Made by a program: the position numbers and the translations under genes
Source: Treponema sp.
GTDB taxonomy: Bacteria; Spirochaetota; Spirochaetia; Treponematales; Treponemataceae
NCBI GenBank assembly: GCA_016297415.1
Contig: JAEDGQ010000011.1
Location: forward strand, 1-30,779
DNA length: 30,779 nucleotides
Direction of reading: 5' to 3'
The notes under the pieces: model-generated
The model's input: only the letters and a program-made list of their open reading frames with translations
Databases searched by the model: none
What the model was told of the DNA's origin: nothing
Shown: one piece after another, positions 1 to 9,083 of the stretch
Layout of the letters: every line of letters starts with the position of its first letter
How positions within the stretch are numbered: position 1 is the stretch's first letter

Positions 1-80
1 CAAAACGAGTGTTTTCGCAAGCCGTTTCACTCCTTTGCGCCATTTTTCAATACATAATCAGTTATAATGCGTTTGCCCTA
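1..80. repeat. Foldback element copy 1, one end only (cut by window edge)
   Basis: Positions 1-79, read on the minus strand, match 10925-11003 at about 77 of 79 bases. The outer end is agggcaaacgcatt (seen here as aatgcgtttgccct, 66-79). The rest of the copy lies outside the window. It sits immediately downstream of the universal stress gene and is inverted relative to the complete copy at 10925-11140. Confidence 0.85.
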
Positions 81-112
81 ATTAATACAGTTTGACATTA
101 ATACAGTTTGAA
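81..112. repeat. 16-bp tandem duplication across the usp stop codon
   Basis: Two adjacent units, 81-96 and 97-112, read attaatacagtttgac and attaatacagtttgaa (15 of 16 identical). The second contains the TAA stop of the universal stress gene (98-100). The first abuts the repeat element that ends at 79/80, so it may be a remnant of target duplication. Confidence 0.75.
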
Positions 113-595
113 CAGTCTGTTAATTTCCTTCTGATGAACAACAAGAACATTACATTTTGCATATCCGATAATATCCATATTTGTTGTACCTGTAGCATCA
201 TGATAAACAGTAGAAACATTTCCTTTATTTTCGTTTCCACCAAGAAGAATCAAATCTGCCCTGTAATCTTCTGCAGAATGAAGAATTTCTGACCAGGGTG
301 TTCCTTTTCTAAGTTCAGTCTGAACTTTTACACCTTTTGTTTTTCCGAGGCTGACGATTTCCTGAAGATATTTATTTCCGTCTTCGAGAAGATTTTTTTC
401 ATATTTTTCGCTTTCTTCTTTATAAAGAAATCCGCTCATAGTAAGCTGTCTTAACGAAGCTGTATCAACAACATAAACAGCTTTTAATTCGCATTTATAC
501 TGTCTTGCCATAATAATTCCATACATGGCAGCATGCAGAGATTTTTCTGAACCGTTAATTGCAACAATTACTTTTTGAATAAGAGGTTTTATCAT
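98..595 (-). CDS. Universal stress protein (UspA family)
   Basis: A 165-residue protein with the single-domain Usp fold pattern: an N-terminal beta strand (KVIVAINGSEKS) followed by helix and strand, and a C-terminal core ending in CNVLVVHQ. The usual nucleotide-binding G-2x-G-9x-G(S/T) motif is only approximately present: the segment from LLGGNENKG to ATGTT has altered spacing, so ATP binding is uncertain. The start codon overlaps the V-ATPase D stop codon (TAATG), with AGGA about 8 nt upstream, so it appears to be the last gene of the V-ATPase operon. Usp proteins are usually cytoplasmic stress or energy-status factors; a link to the ATPase is inferred from the coupling only. Confidence 0.85.
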   Translation of the reverse strand: MIKPLIQKVIVAINGSEKSLHAAMYGIIMARQYKCELKAVYVVDTASLRQLTMSGFLYKEESEKYEKNLLEDGNKYLQEIVSLGKTKGVKVQTELRKGTPWSEILHSAEDYRADLILLGGNENKGNVSTVYHDATGTTNMDIIGYAKCNVLVVHQKEINRLFKLY

Positions 596-1212
596 TACTG
601 CTTCCTGTTTTTTAACACCTTAAGGACAAAAGTATTCTCTCTTTCCCTTTCTTCAAGAACACTTTCAATGTAAGTTTTTGTTTCAAGAGTTTGAGGAATA
701 ACCATTTTATTCAGGGAATTTACCCTTCGCTGAGTTTTTTTAATTTCATTAGCAAGACGCCATGCAACAGTGCGGATTGAAGCCATTTCCGTAAGAAGCT
801 TAAGCAGTTTGAAAAAATCAACCATAACTTTATCACTATCTGCGTAACTTCCAAGAAAAGAATAGAAAAGCTGCTGCTGGGGAAGTTCAACATCAATTGA
901 ATCAAAATTCATACCACCAGCTGTGATTTTCTTTTCCTTCATGTGAAAATCATATTTTACAGCATGAGCAATTCGTTCAACCCGGTCACCGCCAACTGTT
1001 TTAAGCATATTCTTTAAGGCCGGATAAGCTTCCTGGTACTGTTTATCAAGTTCTCTTTCCAGAAGTTTTACTTTTTCTACAATACGCATTAATTCCATAA
1101 CCAGAATTTCACGTTTCTGTTCAAGAAGCTGGTATCCGTTTTCTGCAGTAGAAAGCTGTTCTTTTATAGCGAGAAGATTTGATTTTGTTGGTGCAACATT
1201 TAACTTTTCCAT
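595..1212 (-). CDS. atpD: V-type ATP synthase subunit D
   Basis: 205 residues, normal for the family. The protein begins with the typical VAPTKSNLLAIKEQL motif and is predicted to be almost entirely helical, with long N- and C-terminal coiled-coil arms around a short central segment. In V/A-type ATPases subunit D is the central rotor shaft that couples the A3B3 head to the membrane c-ring. It lies 9 bp downstream of atpB, with only a weak Shine-Dalgarno sequence, so translational coupling to atpB is likely. Its stop codon overlaps the usp start. Confidence 0.95.
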   Translation of the reverse strand: MEKLNVAPTKSNLLAIKEQLSTAENGYQLLEQKREILVMELMRIVEKVKLLERELDKQYQEAYPALKNMLKTVGGDRVERIAHAVKYDFHMKEKKITAGGMNFDSIDVELPQQQLFYSFLGSYADSDKVMVDFFKLLKLLTEMASIRTVAWRLANEIKKTQRRVNSLNKMVIPQTLETKTYIESVLEERERENTFVLKVLKNRKQ

Positions 1213-1221
1213 ATTCTGCCG

Positions 1222-2598
1222 TTAGTCTTTTGGAAGATACTTTTCAATATATTCCGGTTTGATTCTGTAAAGTTCGTTTACAGGCAGCATTTTTAACAGT
1301 TTCCAGCCCAGATCCAGAGTTTCTTCGATTGTGCGGTTTTCGTATTCTCCCTGAGTAAAGAACTGCTCTTCAATTGCATTACCAAACTTAAGGTACTGTT
1401 TATCCTGAGGACTAAGTTCTTCTTCACCGATGATTGCAGCCAGAGATCTTATGGATTTTACCTTTGAATAAGAAGCAAAAAGCTGACTTGCAACTCCAGC
1501 ATGATCTTCACGAGTCATACCTGCACCAATACCATCCTTCATAAGACGGGAAAGACTTGGCAGAGCAGAAACAGGAGGATAAACGCCAGACTGACTTAAT
1601 TCTCGTCCAAGAACAATCTGACCTTCTGTAATGTATCCGGTAAGGTCAGGAATGGGATGAGAAATATCATCGTTTGGCATTGTAAGAATTGGAATCTGTG
1701 TAATAGAACCTTTTGATCCCTTTATTTTTCCTGCTCGTTCATAAAGTTCTGCAAGATCTGAATAAAGATATCCAGGATAACCTTTTCTTCCCGGAACTTC
1801 ACCACGAGTAGTAGAAATTTCCCGAAGAGCTTCACAGTAGTTTGTCATATCAGTCATTACAACAAGAACATGCATTCCTTTTTCAAATGCCAGATATTCA
1901 GCAGCTGTTAAGGCACATCTTGGAGTAATAATGCGTTCAATAGGAGGAGAATCTGCCAAAGACTGGAACATTACAACCTTTGAAAGAACACCTGACTCTT
2001 CAAAAGAATTAATAAAAAACTGAGCCTGGTCGTATTTAATTCCCATTCCTGCAAAAACCATTACAAACTGTTCATCAGAATTAAGGATTTTTGCCTGTCT
2101 GATAATCTGAGCTGCAAGACGGTTATGAGGAAGACCGTTTCCAGAGAAAATCGGAAGTTTCTGACCACGAATAAGAGTATTCATACCATCAATCGATGAA
2201 ATTCCAGTCTGAATAAAATCTCTTGGATAAACCCGGGCAAAAGGATTCATGGGCATTCCGTTTACATCAACTTTTTTACTTGAAACTACAGGAGGCAGAT
2301 TATCCATAGGTTCACCAAGACCGTTAAAAATACGGCCAAGAAGACCTTCTCCTACACGAAGTTTCATTGGTTCTTCAAGGAATTCAATGGATGATTCGTT
2401 AAGATCAAGACCGGTGGTTGTACCAAAAATCTGAACAATAGCTGTATCTTCATTTAAATCAATAACTCGTCCAGTTTTCTTTACACCGTTTTTGTCCCTG
2501 ACATAAACGATTTCGTTATAAAAAATGTTTTCGCTGCGCTTTGCAACTACGATTGGCCCGTCAACTGAGTCAAGGCCTTTATATTCAACACCTTTCAT
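1222..2598 (-). CDS. atpB: V-type ATP synthase subunit B (non-catalytic)
   Basis: 458 residues. It has the RecA-like alpha/beta ATPase fold with a degenerate P-loop (FSGNGLPHN) in place of GxxxxGKT, which defines the non-catalytic B subunit. The family segments DGPIVVAKRSENIFYNE, PIFSGNGLPHN, TDMTNYCEALREIS and GRKGYPGYLYSDLA are all present. It forms the A3B3 head with AtpA. Translation starts at ATG 2598, preceded by GTGGGG (2605-2610) at 6-nt spacing. The short gap to atpA holds a palindromic AAAAGCTTTT but no terminator, so the operon continues through it. Confidence 0.97.
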   Translation of the reverse strand: MKGVEYKGLDSVDGPIVVAKRSENIFYNEIVYVRDKNGVKKTGRVIDLNEDTAIVQIFGTTTGLDLNESSIEFLEEPMKLRVGEGLLGRIFNGLGEPMDNLPPVVSSKKVDVNGMPMNPFARVYPRDFIQTGISSIDGMNTLIRGQKLPIFSGNGLPHNRLAAQIIRQAKILNSDEQFVMVFAGMGIKYDQAQFFINSFEESGVLSKVVMFQSLADSPPIERIITPRCALTAAEYLAFEKGMHVLVVMTDMTNYCEALREISTTRGEVPGRKGYPGYLYSDLAELYERAGKIKGSKGSITQIPILTMPNDDISHPIPDLTGYITEGQIVLGRELSQSGVYPPVSALPSLSRLMKDGIGAGMTREDHAGVASQLFASYSKVKSIRSLAAIIGEEELSPQDKQYLKFGNAIEEQFFTQGEYENRTIEETLDLGWKLLKMLPVNELYRIKPEYIEKYLPKD

Positions 2599-2629
2599 TT
2601 ATTACCCCACAAAAGCTTTTACAGTGAAA

Positions 2630-4393
2630 TTAATCACGATTGTAAAATCTTTCCAGTTCTGCCATTTCCTGCTCAAAATGACTTTCAGTTTCCTTTATCA
2701 TTTCAAGATGATCGTTTGGAACCGTTGTTTTTAAGCGGACTATTTCATCCTTTACAGCCATACTGCTGACTTTTAACAGCGGAGCACCGGATTTTATAAC
2801 AGCCAGTCCTCTTTCATAAAATTCCATCATAAGAAGCAGAATTTGAATCTGTTTTTCAGGAACAGAGTAAACATCTATTTCGTCAAAAGCACTCTGCTGG
2901 AGAAAACCATTTTTTATCATTTCAGCAACAATGAGAACAATGCGTTCATAATCAGGCAGGGCATCTGGACCAATAAGCCGGACAATAGCCTGAAGTTTCT
3001 GTTCTTTTTTAAGAAGTTCAAGAGCCTGAAGACGAATGTGAGCCCATCGAGGATCCAGATTATCCCACCACTCTTTTACTTCCTCTGCATATTCTGAGTA
3101 GCTGTCAATCCAGCCGATTGCAGGATAATGGCGGGAATTTGCAAGTTCTCTGTCCAAAGCCCAGAAACAGCGGATAAAGCGTTTTGTATGCTGTGTAACA
3201 GGTTCTGAAAAGTCTCCCCCTGGTGGCGAAACAGCACCAATAACAGATACTGAACCTTCTTTTCCACAGAGAGAGTTTACACGGCCCGCTCTTTCATAAA
3301 AAGAAGCAAGTCTTGTTGGAAGATATGCAGGGAATCCTTCTTCTGCAGGCATTTCTTCCATACGTCCTGAAAGTTCACGAAGAGCCTCAGCCCATCTGGA
3401 AGTTGAATCTGCCATAATTGCAACGTGCATTCCCATATCACGATAATATTCAGCAAGAGTAATACCAGAATACAGAGAAACTTCACGGGCTGCTACAGGC
3501 ATGTTAGAAGTATTTGCAATGAGAATTGTACGTTCCATTAAAGAACGGCCAGTTCTCGGGTCTATCAAAGTGGGGAATTCTGTAAGAACGTCGGTCATTT
3601 CGTTTCCCCGTTCACCACAACCAATGTATACAATAAGATCAGCATCACACCATTTTGCAATAGCATGCTGTGTCATTGTTTTTCCTGTACCGAATCCGCC
3701 TGGAATTGCGGCAGTACCGCCTTTTGAAAGAGGGAAAAACACATCAATTACACGCTGTCCTGTTACAAGAGGCTGGCTCACAGTCAGTTTTTTTGCAAAG
3801 GGTCTTGGGACACGAAGAGGCCAGTAATGACTTAGTTTAATCTCTTCATCCAGTTCTGTTACAGCAATTACATCATCTACAGTATAAAGTCCTGCTCCAA
3901 GAAACTTTTTTAAGCAGCGGCCACGAATCTGTGGAGGCACCATAATTTTATGAAGAATGGACTGAGTTTCCTGTACAGTTCCCAAAACCATGCCAGGAGC
4001 AATTGCCATTCCTTCTTTTGCAGAATCGAGAGGGGCAAACTGCCATTTTTTTTCTACATCAAGAGGCGATGTGCGCTGTCCTGGCAAAAGAAATGCTCCA
4101 GACTGCTGAAACATGGATTCCAGCGGGCGCTGGATTCCATCATAAATTGTACCCACAAGACCAGGACCCAGTCGTAAAGAAAGAGGACGTTCGTTTGAAA
4201 CAACTTCTTCCCCGATTTTCATTCCTGTATCATCTTCGTATACCTGAATTGTAGCAAGACCTTTGTTCTGACGAATAATTTCGCCGATAATCTTTTTTTC
4301 ACCTACATCAACAACATCGTAAAGACCACAGCCTTCAAGACCTTCTGCATATACAATTGGTCCTGAAATACGCTTAATTTTACCTTTTATCAT
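2630..4393 (-). CDS. atpA: V-type ATP synthase subunit A (catalytic)
   Basis: 587 residues, typical length. The Walker A motif GGFGTGKT is at about residues 232-239, and the catalytic glutamate segment GERGNEMTDVL at about 260. The family-specific non-homologous insert lies between the N-terminal barrel and the P-loop (roughly residues 110-200), which separates it from F-type beta subunits. It hydrolyses or makes ATP at the A/B interface. ATG 4393 overlaps the subunit E stop codon (ATGA, 4390-4393), so the two are translationally coupled. The P-loop reads PGGFGTGKT where many family members have PGPFGSGKT; this is conservative and should be functional. Confidence 0.98.
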   Translation of the reverse strand: MIKGKIKRISGPIVYAEGLEGCGLYDVVDVGEKKIIGEIIRQNKGLATIQVYEDDTGMKIGEEVVSNERPLSLRLGPGLVGTIYDGIQRPLESMFQQSGAFLLPGQRTSPLDVEKKWQFAPLDSAKEGMAIAPGMVLGTVQETQSILHKIMVPPQIRGRCLKKFLGAGLYTVDDVIAVTELDEEIKLSHYWPLRVPRPFAKKLTVSQPLVTGQRVIDVFFPLSKGGTAAIPGGFGTGKTMTQHAIAKWCDADLIVYIGCGERGNEMTDVLTEFPTLIDPRTGRSLMERTILIANTSNMPVAAREVSLYSGITLAEYYRDMGMHVAIMADSTSRWAEALRELSGRMEEMPAEEGFPAYLPTRLASFYERAGRVNSLCGKEGSVSVIGAVSPPGGDFSEPVTQHTKRFIRCFWALDRELANSRHYPAIGWIDSYSEYAEEVKEWWDNLDPRWAHIRLQALELLKKEQKLQAIVRLIGPDALPDYERIVLIVAEMIKNGFLQQSAFDEIDVYSVPEKQIQILLLMMEFYERGLAVIKSGAPLLKVSSMAVKDEIVRLKTTVPNDHLEMIKETESHFEQEMAELERFYNRD

Positions 4394-5031
4394 TGTGGCA
4401 GCACTCCGTTAAAAAGAGTTTCAGCAAGTTCTCTTGAATATTTATCTTTAATTTCCCTGATAAGTTCATCAAATGTAAGACGAACTTTTACCAGTTTGTC
4501 ATCGATTTCAATAAACATGCCTTCGTGAATTTCATTTCCGGCAGCAGCTTCTTCACCACTGTTATCGAAAGAAATCACCTTAACGTCAGTAACATTTTTT
4601 CCAAGAATACTTTCTACCATCTTTCTGGCATCTTTTTCTTCGATTCCACCAAAGCAGGTTATATGAAGTTTTTTATTCTCAAGGGCACTTTTACAGGAAA
4701 GAAGTTTTTTTGAAAGAACGGAAAGTCTTTTTTCTTTGCCAAGTGAATTAAAATACTGATTAAGAGCCTGATTTACTTTATTGTCATAAAATGAAACAAG
4801 AAATCTTTCTTTTTCAAGTGGAACATAAGCTTCGGCAGTTTTCTGAAGCTGCACTATACGACTATTGTGAATAAGCAGCTGTTCTTCAAGACTTTCCTTA
4901 ACCCGTTCATCAATGCCATCAAGAATTTTCTGAGCTTCTTTATTTGCATTTTCGACGAGTTTTGCAGCTTTTTTTTGAGCATCAATTTCAATTTCTTTAT
5001 CAAGTATCTCGGTAGATCTTAATTCTTCCAT
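4390..5031 (-). CDS. atpE: V-type ATP synthase subunit E (peripheral stalk)
   Basis: 213 residues. The N-terminal half is charged and helical (KAAKLVENANKEAQKILDG), as expected for the peripheral-stalk coiled coil. The C-terminal half ends with the globular region EIDDKLVKVRLTFDELIREI typical of subunit E. It should pair with the small coiled-coil protein encoded at 8763-9083 to form the stator. AAAGG, overlapping the subunit F stop codon, serves as ribosome-binding site. Sequence conservation in this family is low, so the call rests on the C-terminal motif, length, and position between F and A. Confidence 0.92.
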   Translation of the reverse strand: MEELRSTEILDKEIEIDAQKKAAKLVENANKEAQKILDGIDERVKESLEEQLLIHNSRIVQLQKTAEAYVPLEKERFLVSFYDNKVNQALNQYFNSLGKEKRLSVLSKKLLSCKSALENKKLHITCFGGIEEKDARKMVESILGKNVTDVKVISFDNSGEEAAAGNEIHEGMFIEIDDKLVKVRLTFDELIREIKDKYSRELAETLFNGVLPQ

Positions 5032-5042
5032 TTTTCAAACCT

Positions 5043-5375
5043 TTATATTGCAACACCAACAGCCTGACGAATGGCATCTGTAAGGGATTTTTTTCCTTCC
5101 AGATGTCCGTTTAACGGCGGAATTTCTACAATCAGCGGAAACTGACCGCCTTTCTGCCAGGCAAGAACTTCTTCTTCCAGCATTGCAGAAACGTCTTCTG
5201 ATAAAATAAGAACCCTTGGCCGCTCAGCAACAGGAAGAAAATTTCTGTCCCCTACACCTGTTACACGGTTAAATGCATTGAGAGCTTCATTTCTGTTTAA
5301 TGCAGTACAGCCGTCAACTCCTACAAGCTTAAACCCGAGGACAAGTTCACGCTGAGCAATAACAAAGTATTCCAT
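5043..5375 (-). CDS. atpF: V-type ATP synthase subunit F
   Basis: 110 residues, the usual size. The protein has the Rossmann-like pattern of subunit F: an N-terminal strand (YFVIAQRELVLGFKLVGV), a central strand (PRVLILSEDVSAML) and the segment FPLIVEIPP. Subunit F attaches to the D rotor shaft and modulates coupling. It lies 9 bp downstream of atpK. There is no recognisable Shine-Dalgarno sequence before ATG 5375, which again suggests coupling to the preceding gene. Confidence 0.93.
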   Translation of the reverse strand: MEYFVIAQRELVLGFKLVGVDGCTALNRNEALNAFNRVTGVGDRNFLPVAERPRVLILSEDVSAMLEEEVLAWQKGGQFPLIVEIPPLNGHLEGKKSLTDAIRQAVGVAI

Positions 5376-5384
5376 TAAAAAACT

Positions 5385-5774
5385 TTATTTAAGTACAACA
5401 ATCAAAAGAGCTACAAGGAAGCCCCACAGACAAATACCTTCTGCAAGACCTACGAATGGAAGAGCTTTACCTGAAAGTTCAGCATTTTCGCTCATTGCAC
5501 CCATAGCAGCGGCACCGATTTTTCCTACAGCCATGCCACCGGCAATACAGGCAATACCAACAGCAATTGCAGCCGCAATATACTTTACACCTTTTGCACC
5601 ATCTGCCTGATTCTGAACAGCAGTTTCCTGAGCCTGAGCTTCTACTGCAGTTTCCTGAGCCTGAGCTTCTACTGCAGTTTCCTGTTTGTTTTCTACTGCA
5701 TCATTCTGTGCATAGAGACCTGCAGCTGCAAAACAAAGTAATGCTGCAGCCATTGCCATAAGTTTTTTGTTCAT
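5385..5774 (-). CDS. atpK: V-type ATP synthase subunit K (proteolipid c-ring) with cleavable signal peptide
   Basis: Starts at ATG 5774 (GTGGGG 7 nt upstream), giving 129 residues; a TTG 15 bp further upstream is less likely. An N-terminal signal peptide (residues 1-22, ending LYA before QND) is followed by a short Ala/Gln/Glu linker made of ETAVEAQAQ repeats, then two membrane helices (about residues 63-90 and 104-128). The second carries the ion-binding glutamate E112 in FVGLAEGICLW. It forms the rotating ring that carries H+ or Na+. The sequence alone does not settle which ion is carried. The repeated linker after the signal peptide is unusual for a c subunit. Confidence 0.93.
   Translation of the reverse strand: MNKKLMAMAAALLCFAAAGLYAQNDAVENKQETAVEAQAQETAVEAQAQETAVQNQADGAKGVKYIAAAIAVGIACIAGGMAVGKIGAAAMGAMSENAELSGKALPFVGLAEGICLWGFLVALLIVVLK
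5620..5684. repeat. 27-bp in-frame tandem repeat in atpK
   Basis: Units at 5620-5646 and 5647-5673 are identical or nearly so, with a partial third copy from 5674. They encode ETAVEAQAQ in the linker between the signal peptide and the first proteolipid helix. Confidence 0.85.
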
Positions 5775-5797
5775 ATTTTTACCCCACAAAAAATTAT

Positions 5798-7768
5798 TTA
5801 TTTATATTCAAACGTAAAAGGCTTAAATTCCTTCCCCGTTTCATTAAAGAATTTAGAAAAGAATTCATAATACTGAAGACGGATTACCTGAATTGCAACA
5901 ATCATACCTTCAAGTACAATTACAATTCCGTTTCCGATTACAAGAATTACGATTCCCATTGATGGTGGTGCAATACTAACCATTTTTGAAATAATGAATC
6001 CAAGTACTGCATGTGCCAGGGCAAATGCTCCCACACGCACAAAAGAAATTGAATTTGAAAGATAAGTTGATAAAACTTCAATCAATTCAACAATGCCACC
6101 AATAAGATATGAAAGAATACCATTTTCAATTGCAGGATATTCTCCATCAAGTTTTCGGGCCAAAGGTTCACCAAAAGCTGAAAGCAGAAGGGTTACACCA
6201 ATAAAACTCCAGTCAAAAACTGTAGGACTATGATGTTTAAATCCAAGACGAAGAGCAAAAATTACCACATACCAGAAAAACAAAGCTCCTGAAAGGCCTG
6301 TTTTACCGAAGAAGGCACTTCCGATTTTCTTTACTGCAAGTTTATTTATAAAGTTAATGATAAGACCAATGGAATTAATTACAAAACCTACAGCCATTGT
6401 AAAACCAAAGATTCCAAAAATTATGGATAGGGCATTTTCACCTTCCCAGAATTTCATTTCAAGAATAGGACTGTGAGGCTCTCCAAAAAGCCCTGTAAGG
6501 AAAAGAGAAATTCCTTCCAGAGGACCTTCAGTAGCAAAAAATTCTCCGGTCAAAAGTCCCATGACCATGCTGGAACAACCGATAGCCATAAAAACTGGAG
6601 CAAATTTATTCCAGTTTCCAACTTTAACGATTTTTAAAGCCATAAGAATACCGGCAAGAAGGAACACAAGTCCCTGCCCTGCATCACCAAACATAATACC
6701 AAAAAGCATTGTAAAGAATATTGCTACGAAAGGTGTGGGATCTACGGTTCCATAAGCAGGACTTCCGTATGAAAAAATCATGCGTTCAAATGCGCCCACA
6801 AGTTTTCCATGTTGAAGTTTGACAGGAACTTTTTCTGCACCGGAACGGACAGAAGGAACTTCATCAGGTTCATAAAGTCTGATTGCAATACGTCCCTTAG
6901 AGAGTTTATCAAGTTCTGTCATTACATTGTGACAGTCTTTTTCTGGAATCCAGCCAGTCATTCTATATACAAGATCTGTAGCTTCCAGACTGTTTTCAAT
7001 AAGTGTAATCTGAGCACCCAGTGAAAAAGCACCCAGGAATTTTCTCAGGAAATCCCGGTGAGTCCGGGCCATATTTCTTTTTTCTTCTTCAATTCTTGCA
7101 AAAGCTTTTTTACAGTCTGTAAACTGATTTTCCAGACCTGCAAGAACTTCTTGAGGAACACCTTTAAAATCACTTGGAATTTCCATAGTAATAAAGCCAT
7201 GTTCTTTAAGAATTGTATCAAGAGCAAAACGACCTTTTTTAGAAGTTGCTGCCAGAATCTTTGATTTATCTTCTCCTAACGGAACAATTACTGCCCTGTT
7301 TCCCACAGACTGTACAAGAAGTTCAAAATTTTCAGGATCAATTTTTCCGATTCTCAATGCGAGAAACGAAAGATGCTCCAGTTGTGAATATGGAACTTTT
7401 AAATTTGCAAAAGATTTTGCTTCTTTATATGAATCTTCAACTCTTTTTAATTCATCACCGGCTGCAATTTCTCTTTTCCGAAGATTATCTACAGTGGAAA
7501 GGAGTTTCTGACATAAAATCCTGTCATAATCAGTAGGTTTTTCTGATTTTTGAAGGAAATCTGTATCAATGTCTTCAACATTCAAAAATGAACGGGCTTC
7601 TTTAAGCTGTTGGAGAATTTCCTGATCAGGATTGGAGAATTCGCTGTTTAATTCAAGTCCCTGCTGAAGCTGAAAGTTTCCTGCTTTTCCAAGAAATTCA
7701 ATAACAGTATCAATATCTTCTTTGAGAATCATTAATTCAACAAGACGCATTTTCGCTGTTTTAGCCAT
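5798..7768 (-). CDS. atpI: V-type ATP synthase subunit I (membrane stator, a-subunit homologue)
   Basis: 656 residues. The N-terminal half (to about 330) is soluble and largely helical, starting AKTAKMRLVELMILKEDID. The C-terminal half contains about seven membrane segments, starting with the family hallmark PFVAIFFTMLFGIMFGDAGQG and ending with segments around NSISFVRVGAFALAHAVLG, which includes the conserved arginine of the ion half-channels. It is the stationary membrane subunit that works with the AtpK ring. ATG 7768 overlaps the subunit C stop codon (TAATG), with GGAGGTG just upstream. Confidence 0.97.
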   Translation of the reverse strand: MAKTAKMRLVELMILKEDIDTVIEFLGKAGNFQLQQGLELNSEFSNPDQEILQQLKEARSFLNVEDIDTDFLQKSEKPTDYDRILCQKLLSTVDNLRKREIAAGDELKRVEDSYKEAKSFANLKVPYSQLEHLSFLALRIGKIDPENFELLVQSVGNRAVIVPLGEDKSKILAATSKKGRFALDTILKEHGFITMEIPSDFKGVPQEVLAGLENQFTDCKKAFARIEEEKRNMARTHRDFLRKFLGAFSLGAQITLIENSLEATDLVYRMTGWIPEKDCHNVMTELDKLSKGRIAIRLYEPDEVPSVRSGAEKVPVKLQHGKLVGAFERMIFSYGSPAYGTVDPTPFVAIFFTMLFGIMFGDAGQGLVFLLAGILMALKIVKVGNWNKFAPVFMAIGCSSMVMGLLTGEFFATEGPLEGISLFLTGLFGEPHSPILEMKFWEGENALSIIFGIFGFTMAVGFVINSIGLIINFINKLAVKKIGSAFFGKTGLSGALFFWYVVIFALRLGFKHHSPTVFDWSFIGVTLLLSAFGEPLARKLDGEYPAIENGILSYLIGGIVELIEVLSTYLSNSISFVRVGAFALAHAVLGFIISKMVSIAPPSMGIVILVIGNGIVIVLEGMIVAIQVIRLQYYEFFSKFFNETGKEFKPFTFEYK

Positions 7769-8763
7769 TATTCACCTCCAAGCCGTAAGCCTTCTGTAAT
7801 GCGGCGAATGTTATCAAGTTCATTTTCTTTTATCTTAAAATAACAGACAAGTACCATTGGACTCAACGGAAATTTATGAAGTTCCAGAGAATAGTTTTTA
7901 ATCATAGTCTGATGGATTTTACTTTCCAGCCATGGGGGATCAATTTCCCACAATACACCTTCTTCATTTGGATTAAGAAAATCTCTGTATTTCCAGTCTT
8001 TCCAGTCATCAAAGTTTTTCATATCTTTTTCAAGGAGTTTTACAGCTTCACCGGCAAACAGATCCGTACCGGCTTTTTTTTCTGATTTAATTAATTCTGT
8101 ATCTTTAAAAAACAAATGAGTCAGAATTTCCTCTACAGGCATCTCATAATAATATCTGAGACGGATTGCCCAAAGTATATTGTTAAAGGAAAATTCCAGT
8201 GCAAAAACATTAAGTATGTCTTTACGGATTGAATAAGGCATTTTTGAAGCATACTCCCACAATTCCCGAAGATACTGAAAATCAAGTTTTGTATCCATAA
8301 GCTGCTGTTCTGTAATATCAGGAATCCTGTTATACCAGCTCAGGGAAGAATTTTCGGTGATTTTTTTAATATCCGGCCATGCTTTATAATTCAAAAGAGC
8401 ATAATTTCTTAAATCTGTCAGTTCAGGTTCTTCAGTTTCCTGCATACATAAAGCTCCTGCAATTTCCTGCAGATTTTTGTAATCATAATACTGAAGAAGA
8501 TGTACAAGAAGTTTTTCAGGTTTTTCATAACAGTTTAAAAGTGATTCGTAATCTCTTACAAAGTGTTCTTCAGCCTGTTTTTCGATTTCTTTTGCAAGGA
8601 GGGTTTCAGGGACTGCAGGCACTTCTCCATCAAAAAGCAGACTGTATAATTCGCTTAATGATTTTACGGCAAAGAGTTTTTCTGCATTTATTCCAGAATA
8701 AGACTTACTTATAATTCCACAGACTTTGGCATAAACATAAGCATCAGCAGCAGATTTATCCAT
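7768..8763 (-). CDS. atpC: V-type ATP synthase subunit C (AC39/d family)
   Basis: 331 residues, helical throughout. The start (AADAYVYAKVCGIISKSY) and the C-terminal signature PLSPMVLVCYFKIKENELDNIRRITEGLRLG are typical of the V0D/AC39 family. This subunit is the funnel that connects the central rotor D/F to the membrane ring. It overlaps its neighbours on both sides with TAATG junctions (8761-8765 upstream, 7766-7770 downstream), so its translation is coupled to both. Confidence 0.94.
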   Translation of the reverse strand: MDKSAADAYVYAKVCGIISKSYSGINAEKLFAVKSLSELYSLLFDGEVPAVPETLLAKEIEKQAEEHFVRDYESLLNCYEKPEKLLVHLLQYYDYKNLQEIAGALCMQETEEPELTDLRNYALLNYKAWPDIKKITENSSLSWYNRIPDITEQQLMDTKLDFQYLRELWEYASKMPYSIRKDILNVFALEFSFNNILWAIRLRYYYEMPVEEILTHLFFKDTELIKSEKKAGTDLFAGEAVKLLEKDMKNFDDWKDWKYRDFLNPNEEGVLWEIDPPWLESKIHQTMIKNYSLELHKFPLSPMVLVCYFKIKENELDNIRRITEGLRLGGE

Positions 8764-9083
8764 TACAATTCCAGTCCTGAGGCAATAATACTGTCCATTA
8801 GTTTATTAAAAGCTTCTGTATTCTGAGAAGTAGAATTAATGCGTTCTTTGTATTTAGAAATTTCCTGTTCAGATGAATCTGAAATTTCTTTCGCTTTTTC
8901 ATCCCATTCTTTTACTATTTTTGAAAGCTGTTCGTTATATTTTGCAAGATATTCAGTTTCAGCTTTTGCTTTTGCATTGTTAATGATTTTCAGGGCTTCC
9001 TGCTGAGCATTTAATGTTACAGTTGAAGCCTGTGTTTCTACTTCAATAAGATGTTCGATTACACTGGATTCTAACTCTTCCAT
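8763..9083 (-). CDS. V-type ATP synthase coiled-coil stalk subunit (G/H-like)
   Basis: A 106-residue, almost wholly helical, charged protein (MEELESSVIEHLIEVETQA, then KIINNAKAKAETEYLAKY). This is the size and composition of the G/H-type peripheral-stalk subunits that pair with subunit E. The start is taken at ATG 9083, with GTGGGG at 9088-9093. The open frame extends upstream to 9134, but that start would overlap the PTS gene and lacks a binding site. Position as first ATPase gene fits ntp-type operons. The family is too variable for certainty from sequence alone. Confidence 0.8.
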   Translation of the reverse strand: MEELESSVIEHLIEVETQASTVTLNAQQEALKIINNAKAKAETEYLAKYNEQLSKIVKEWDEKAKEISDSSEQEISKYKERINSTSQNTEAFNKLMDSIIASGLEL

